This document shows, piece after piece, positions 32,740-36,715 of a DNA stretch of 36,715 nt. The notes under the pieces are model-generated. The model saw only the letters and a list, made by a program, of their open reading frames with translations, was not told the DNA's origin and did no database searches. Source of the stretch: Candidatus Fermentithermobacillaceae bacterium (GTDB lineage Bacteria > Bacillota > Sulfobacillia > Fermentithermobacillales > Fermentithermobacillaceae). Each line of letters opens with the position of its first letter. Positions within the stretch are counted from its first letter, which is position 1. The stretch covers positions 1 through 36,715 of the forward strand of contig DUSU01000029.1 in NCBI GenBank assembly GCA_012842425.1. Reading direction: 5' to 3'. Made by a program: the position numbers and the translations under genes.

Positions 32740-34677
32740 ATGGGCAAGGTTGTCGGCATAGACTTGGGGACCACCAACTCGGTTATCGCTGTGATGGAGG
32801 GGTCTGAACCTACCGTAATCATCAGTTCGGAAGGTTCTAGGGTTACCCCTTCTGTGGTCGGGTTCTCCAAGAAAGGCGAGAAGATGGTCGGACAGCTGGC
32901 GAAGCGCCAGGCAGTCCTGAACCCCGAGAACACTGTCTTCTCGATCAAGAGGTTCATGGGCAGAAGGTACGATGAGGTTGAGGTCGAGAGAAGCAGGATC
33001 CCGTACCAGATCCGTAGAGGCAAGCACGATGAGGTGCGGGTCTACCTCCCGGCTATCGACAACGAGATAACCCCCGAAGAGATCTCTGCTCACATACTTC
33101 GAAAGCTCAAAGAGGACGCGGAGAAATACCTGGGCGAACCGGTCACCCAAGCGGTGATCACCGTTCCGGCCTACTTCAATGACGCCCAGCGTCAGGCCAC
33201 AAAGGACGCCGGCCGGATAGCGGGCCTGGAAGTCTTGAGGATCATCAACGAGCCGACCGCGGCGTCCCTCGCTTATGGGATCGACAAGAAGAAGAACCAG
33301 AAGATCCTCGTGTGGGACCTTGGAGGCGGTACTTTCGACGTATCACTCCTGGAAGTCGGCGACGGCGTGCTTGAGGTCCTCGCTACTGCCGGCGACACCC
33401 ACCTGGGTGGCGATGACTACGACCAGAGGATCGTCGACTACGTGGCCGGAGAGTTCCAGAAAGAGTACGGCGTGGACCTCCGCAAAGATAGACGGGCCCT
33501 CCAGAGGCTCATAGAGGCTTCTGAGAAAGCCAAAGTAGAGCTGTCCCAGGTGCTTGAGACCACGGTCAGCCTGCCGTTCATTTCGGCCGACAGGGAAGGG
33601 CAGCCGCTCCACCTGGAAGTCCGCATCACGAGGGCCAAGTTTGAAGAGATCACCGCGGACCTGACCGAGAGGTGCGTGAAGCCCTTCCGCCAGGTCTTGA
33701 GCGACGCTAAACTAGACGTTAAGGACCTGGATGAGGTCATCTTGGTCGGCGGATCCACACGCATGCCCAGGATCCAGGAGCTCGTCAGGTCTCTCACAGG
33801 CAAAGAGCCCAACCGCAGCGTAAACCCGGACGAGGTTGTCGCCGTTGGAGCGGCCATCCAGGGCGGAGTCCTTGCCGGAGACGTGAAAGACATCGTCCTC
33901 CTGGACGTAACTCCGCTTACGCTCGGCGTTGAGACTTACGGCGGAGTCATGACGCCGCTCATCAATAGGAACACGACCATCCCCGTCCGCAAGAGCCAGC
34001 TATTCTCGACCACGGCCGACTTCCAGACGCAAGTAGAGATCCACGTGCTGCAGGGCGAGAGGCCGATGGCAAGGGACAACAGGTCGCTGGGACGCTTCAT
34101 GTTGACCGGTATCCCGCCTGCCCCGAGGGGAGTGCCGCAGATCGAGGTCGCCTTCGACATCGATGCCAACGGCATCCTGAAAGTGTCGGCCAAAGACATG
34201 GGCACGGGCAAGGAGCAGAACATAACCATCAAGGCATCGACCCAGCTCCCGAGGGAAGAGGTCGACAGGCTGGTCGAAGAAGCCCAGAGGCACGCCGAGG
34301 AAGACAAGAAGCAGCGTGAGGCCGTAGAGGCCAAGAACAACCTGGAGCACCTTATCTACACCGTAGAGAAGAGCCTCAAGGATGCGGATGACAAGGTTTC
34401 CGCCGACGAGAAGGCCAAGGTCGAGAAGGCCCTCGAGGGCGCCAAGGAGACCCTGAAGACCGGTTCCACCGAGGAACTTAAGAAAGCAGCCGATGACCTG
34501 AGGGACGCCGCAGCCAAACTGGCGGAGGAGCTCTACAGGCAGACAGCGGCCAATCAAGGCGGAGCCCAGGGGCCCACAGGTCCGGATCCGGGTTCAACCG
34601 GTCAAGACGGGAGGCCCAAGGGCGAAGTTTACGACGCCGACTTCAAGGAGAGAGACAAAGAAGACCCGAAGCACTAG
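32740..34677 (+). CDS. dnaK: Chaperone protein DnaK (Hsp70)
   Basis: 645-residue Hsp70. The nucleotide-binding domain has [70 protein letters not shown] and [17 protein letters not shown]. The [14 protein letters not shown] linker leads into the substrate domain and a helical lid. The tail [16 protein letters not shown] is the usual acidic EEVD-like end region. It folds and protects proteins together with DnaJ and GrpE. ATG 32740 has GGAGG eight bases upstream. grpE follows 18 bases later; dnaJ is not in the window. Confidence 0.97.
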   Translation: MGKVVGIDLGTTNSVIAVMEGSEPTVIISSEGSRVTPSVVGFSKKGEKMVGQLAKRQAVLNPENTVFSIKRFMGRRYDEVEVERSRIPYQIRRGKHDEVRVYLPAIDNEITPEEISAHILRKLKEDAEKYLGEPVTQAVITVPAYFNDAQRQATKDAGRIAGLEVLRIINEPTAASLAYGIDKKKNQKILVWDLGGGTFDVSLLEVGDGVLEVLATAGDTHLGGDDYDQRIVDYVAGEFQKEYGVDLRKDRRALQRLIEASEKAKVELSQVLETTVSLPFISADREGQPLHLEVRITRAKFEEITADLTERCVKPFRQVLSDAKLDVKDLDEVILVGGSTRMPRIQELVRSLTGKEPNRSVNPDEVVAVGAAIQGGVLAGDVKDIVLLDVTPLTLGVETYGGVMTPLINRNTTIPVRKSQLFSTTADFQTQVEIHVLQGERPMARDNRSLGRFMLTGIPPAPRGVPQIEVAFDIDANGILKVSAKDMGTGKEQNITIKASTQLPREEVDRLVEEAQRHAEEDKKQREAVEAKNNLEHLIYTVEKSLKDADDKVSADEKAKVEKALEGAKETLKTGSTEELKKAADDLRDAAAKLAEELYRQTAANQGGAQGPTGPDPGSTGQDGRPKGEVYDADFKERDKEDPKH

Positions 34678-34695
34678 TCGAAAGGGCGGTACGCA

Positions 34696-35403
34696 GTGGA
34701 AAAGAAGCCAGTTGACGATAGGGAGAATAGGCCACAGGAAAGCGCCTGCCCTGAAGATGTGACCACTCAAGACGCAGGGGAAGTGCCCGGAGCTTCGGAG
34801 GAGCGAGAAGCGCCTCAAGAGGGTCTGGACACTGCTTCTCAAGTTGAGGAACTCTCTGCCAAGGTGGCCGGGCTTTCTACTAGAGTGGCCGAACTGGAGG
34901 AACGGCTTGCCGGTGCCGCCTCGGAGATTGAGCGAATTGCCTCAGAGCGCGACACGTGGCAGTCCAAAGCAACAGCCCTTTTTGACCAGTACAACCGGGT
35001 GAGGGCCGACTTCGACGGGTTCAGGAAAAGGACCGTGAGGGATTTCGAAGACCGCCTCATCAGGGAAAAGGGTGAGTTCATAAGGGAACTGCTCGAAGTC
35101 ATGGACAACTTCGAGCGGTTCCTGAAGGCTTCTGAGAAAGGGCTCGCCTCAGGCGACAAAAACTTCGAGGCCTTTCATAAGGGCGTGGTCATGATCGAGA
35201 GGCAGCTCATGGATGTGCTGCTTCGAGAGGGAGTCACGCCCATTGAATCACCGGTTGGGAAACCAATGGACCCGGAGTACCACGACGCGGTCGCTGCCCA
35301 GGACGGCGGCGGCGAACACGGGACCGTGGTCGAGGAACTCCAGACGGGCTACATGTACAAGGGGACCGTCCTCCGGCCCACGAGGGTGAAGGTCATAAGG
35401 TAG
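34696..35403 (+). CDS. grpE: DnaK nucleotide-exchange factor GrpE
   Basis: 235-residue GrpE. An acidic disordered N-terminus is followed by a long coiled-coil (VEELSAKVAGLSTRVAELEE and ASEIERIASERDTWQSKA), the central FDQYNRVRADFDGFRKRT, and EVMDNFERFLKASEKG, and the beta-wing domain with PVGKPMDPEYHDAVAA and GTVVEELQTGYMYKGTVLRP. It releases ADP from DnaK. The start is GTG 34696. The order dnaK-grpE is the reverse of the common Bacillota order (hrcA-grpE-dnaK-dnaJ). A long perfect hairpin follows. Confidence 0.96.
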   Translation: MEKKPVDDRENRPQESACPEDVTTQDAGEVPGASEEREAPQEGLDTASQVEELSAKVAGLSTRVAELEERLAGAASEIERIASERDTWQSKATALFDQYNRVRADFDGFRKRTVRDFEDRLIREKGEFIRELLEVMDNFERFLKASEKGLASGDKNFEAFHKGVVMIERQLMDVLLREGVTPIESPVGKPMDPEYHDAVAAQDGGGEHGTVVEELQTGYMYKGTVLRPTRVKVIR

Positions 35404-35456
35404 GACTGTGGGCTTCGGGATAGGGTCTTAGGACGGCAGGGTGAGGTATGAAATAT

Positions 35457-35501
35457 GAAAGCTGATTTCTGCGGCGCTGCACTCCGCAGAAATCAGCTTT
35501 C
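35457..35501. terminator. Perfect 18-bp inverted repeat between convergent grpE and BadF-type kinase
   Basis: Bases 35457-35474 are the exact reverse complement of 35484-35501, with a nine-base loop. It stands between two converging genes, so it most likely works as a bidirectional terminator. T-runs are short on both sides (CCGTTTATG; on the minus strand ATATTTCAT). Confidence 0.8.
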
Positions 35502-35550
35502 CGTTTATGCCTCCTAGACTTCCCCGGCACGTCTTCCGGGCCAGAGCAAA

Positions 35551-36636
35551 CTAGAGGGCCTTCATCTTCTCGCCCAGGCTCTCGATGACCGTCCGCCTGA
35601 CCGTTTTCCCGCCGGGCTCCCCGACTGTCTGCCCGACTGTCTTCACCCCGGGCTCCCCGCTCTGCATTCCGGAGATCTGTCCCACGGTATCTCCCCGTAT
35701 CCCCATGTTCTCGAGCGCCATAAGGAACGCTCCGCCCGCAGGCTCCATCTCGACCACGCGGAACTCCGCAAGCGGTACGGAGCGCTGACATGCCGTTTTC
35801 ATGGCCGATATCATCAGGGGACACACGCCTTTGGTGAACATGCTCCCGACCAGCACCACGTCGGCGGGGATGAGACCCATCCCGAGGTTATTCATGAGCC
35901 CCCCGATGATCTCACCCATGGCCGTGCCCGTCCGCACGAGGATATCCTGGGACACGGCGTCACCTTGCAGCGCCAGCTGGAAGAGGGCCGGCACTATCTG
36001 GGCGGCTTTCGTGAATATCTGCCCGAACCGTCCCTGGTGTTCGTACATGTACAGGGAAAGGTCGTCGTAGCTCGGAAATCCGAGGAGGCTTAGCACCGCT
36101 TCCTCGAGGCCGGTCTTGGGACCCGTGCCGTCATGAGACCGGAACGCATGGTGGACAGCATCGCGGATAAGAAGGCCCGCTCCACCTGCCGATCCCCATT
36201 CGTATCCCATCCCGCGGCCCGTTATCTTCCTGCCGTCAGGCGCAGCGGCGGCGTAATTCGCCCCCGTACCCGCGATAACGACTCCTCCGTACGAAGCCTC
36301 AGTCCCTGCCCGGAAACCGACCCAGGTGTCATTTGTCACCTGGAACGTAAGCCCGGGGTAGAGTGAGGAGATCCCCTTGTTGAAGTTCTCAAAGTCAATG
36401 GGGAAGTCCGCGCCCGCCATGCCGAAAACGGCGTGGCTTATGGACTCAATGCCCAGTCCCGCCATGGACAGGGCGGCTCCAACGGCGACCGACAGGTTTT
36501 GCATGGCCACTTCCAGGCCGGTCATCTGGTAGTTGGTGGGGCCTCCCAGACCAACTCCCAGCACGCGACCGGACTCATCGCCGACGACCGCCAGAGTCTT
36601 TGTAGCTCCTCCGTCAACACCCAGAGCGTATCTCAT
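35551..36636 (-). CDS. BadF/BadG/BcrA/BcrD-type ATPase, N-acetylglucosamine kinase-like
   Basis: 361-residue ASKHA-fold kinase: MRYALGVDGGATKTLAVVGD (phosphate-1), HAVFGMAGADFPID, QVTNDTWVGFRAGTEASYG, GVVIAGTGANYAAA (phosphate-2), MGYEWGSAGGAGLLIRDAV, and DVVLVGSMFTKGV (adenosine). Members phosphorylate GlcNAc and related amino sugars; the BadF label covers unrelated activators, and this single-domain form fits the sugar kinases better. ATG 36636 follows TAGGAGGGAG. The C-terminal extension carries two 12-residue tandem repeats (GEPGVKTVGQTV and GEPGGKTVRRTV). Confidence 0.88.
   Translation of the reverse strand: MRYALGVDGGATKTLAVVGDESGRVLGVGLGGPTNYQMTGLEVAMQNLSVAVGAALSMAGLGIESISHAVFGMAGADFPIDFENFNKGISSLYPGLTFQVTNDTWVGFRAGTEASYGGVVIAGTGANYAAAAPDGRKITGRGMGYEWGSAGGAGLLIRDAVHHAFRSHDGTGPKTGLEEAVLSLLGFPSYDDLSLYMYEHQGRFGQIFTKAAQIVPALFQLALQGDAVSQDILVRTGTAMGEIIGGLMNNLGMGLIPADVVLVGSMFTKGVCPLMISAMKTACQRSVPLAEFRVVEMEPAGGAFLMALENMGIRGDTVGQISGMQSGEPGVKTVGQTVGEPGGKTVRRTVIESLGEKMKAL
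35587..35658. repeat. Two tandem 36-base in-frame repeats in the BadF-type kinase tail
   Basis: 35587-35622 and 35623-35658 encode, on the minus strand, GEPGGKTVRRTV and GEPGVKTVGQTV. The units share GGGCTCCCC at one end and differ at several bases. Confidence 0.7.
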
Positions 36637-36662
36637 TCTGCTCCCTCCTAGCAGATCTCGTT

Positions 36663-36713
36663 TCACAACGACTTCCCGGCAAACTGGGGCAAGTAGTCTT
36701 TGTTTGCGTCCAG
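36663..36713 (-). CDS. C-terminal end of an upstream gene cut by the window edge
   Basis: Reading leftward from 36713, the frame LDANKDYLPQFAGKSL ends in TGA at 36665-36663, 27 bases before the BadF-type kinase start. The composition looks coding and the spacing suggests an operon with the kinase. Too short to identify. Confidence 0.4.
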   Translation of the reverse strand: MDANKDYLPQFAGKSL

Positions 36714-36715
36714 GA

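Noticed and set aside
1-36715. tRNA, rRNA, CRISPR, insertion sequences or prophage genes
   Set aside because: No T-loop GGTTCGAATCC-type motif, rRNA stretch, regular spaced repeats, transposase, integrase or phage structural gene was seen.

Overview
The window is ordinary chromosomal DNA from a moderately high-GC (roughly 58-60 % by eye), probably spore-forming, anaerobic member of the Bacillota (Clostridia/Limnochordia-like). The grounds are a PdaB-type polysaccharide deacetylase, Rex, an ECF-type thiamine transporter under a TPP riboswitch, a split B12-dependent mutase with MeaB next to a biotin-dependent carboxyl transferase, frequent GTG/TTG starts behind strong AGGAGG sites, and AbrB-type regulators. 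No phage, insertion sequence, CRISPR array, tRNA or rRNA was seen. The exact lineage cannot be fixed from the sequence alone.

Layout. 1-5.0 kb (+): 5'-truncated threonine aldolase, rarA, two small proteins (zinc ribbon; single-TM), an AI-2E-family permease and 3-hydroxybutyryl-CoA dehydrogenase. 5.06-6.26 kb (-): an adenosine-specific-kinase family protein and an AbrB/PIN antitoxin-toxin pair. 6.47-9.8 kb (+): glutaredoxin, MATE exporter, then TPP riboswitch-thiT-thiN, a thiamine salvage unit. 9.87-12.72 kb (-): pdaB and a compact four-gene operon of unknown function that includes a divergent YbaB-like protein. 12.9-20.0 kb (+): a dipeptidase lacking one metal ligand, a glycerate kinase fused to a NUDIX domain, a membrane protein coupled to a large secreted protein that looks like a catalytically dead lipase with a PKD-like domain, and an orphan ABC ATPase. 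20.0-25.1 kb: a small anchored protein (-), lgt, a PAS/GAF/HD-GYP/GAF/GGDEF c-di-GMP protein, a Gx-family membrane protein and rex. 25.3-29.2 kb (+): a methylmalonyl-CoA module (carboxyl transferase, small subunit, biotin carrier, B12-binding mutase subunit, MeaB). 29.3-32.0 kb (+): two MacB/FtsX-type permeases without an ATPase. 32.3-35.4 kb (+): an HspR-like MerR regulator, dnaK, grpE. 35.55-36.7 kb (-): a BadF/NagK-type kinase and the tail of an upstream gene.

How the genes fit together. The riboswitch links thiamine uptake (ThiT) to its pyrophosphorylation (ThiN). The methylmalonyl module next to Rex suggests redox-linked propionate/methylmalonyl metabolism, although the catalytic mutase subunit and the epimerase are not in the window. 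DnaK and GrpE are preceded by an HspR-type regulator rather than HrcA. The best candidates for undescribed biology are the four-gene operon at 10.8-12.7 kb, the membrane protein/pseudo-lipase pair at 15.7-19.1 kb, and the glycerate kinase-NUDIX fusion.
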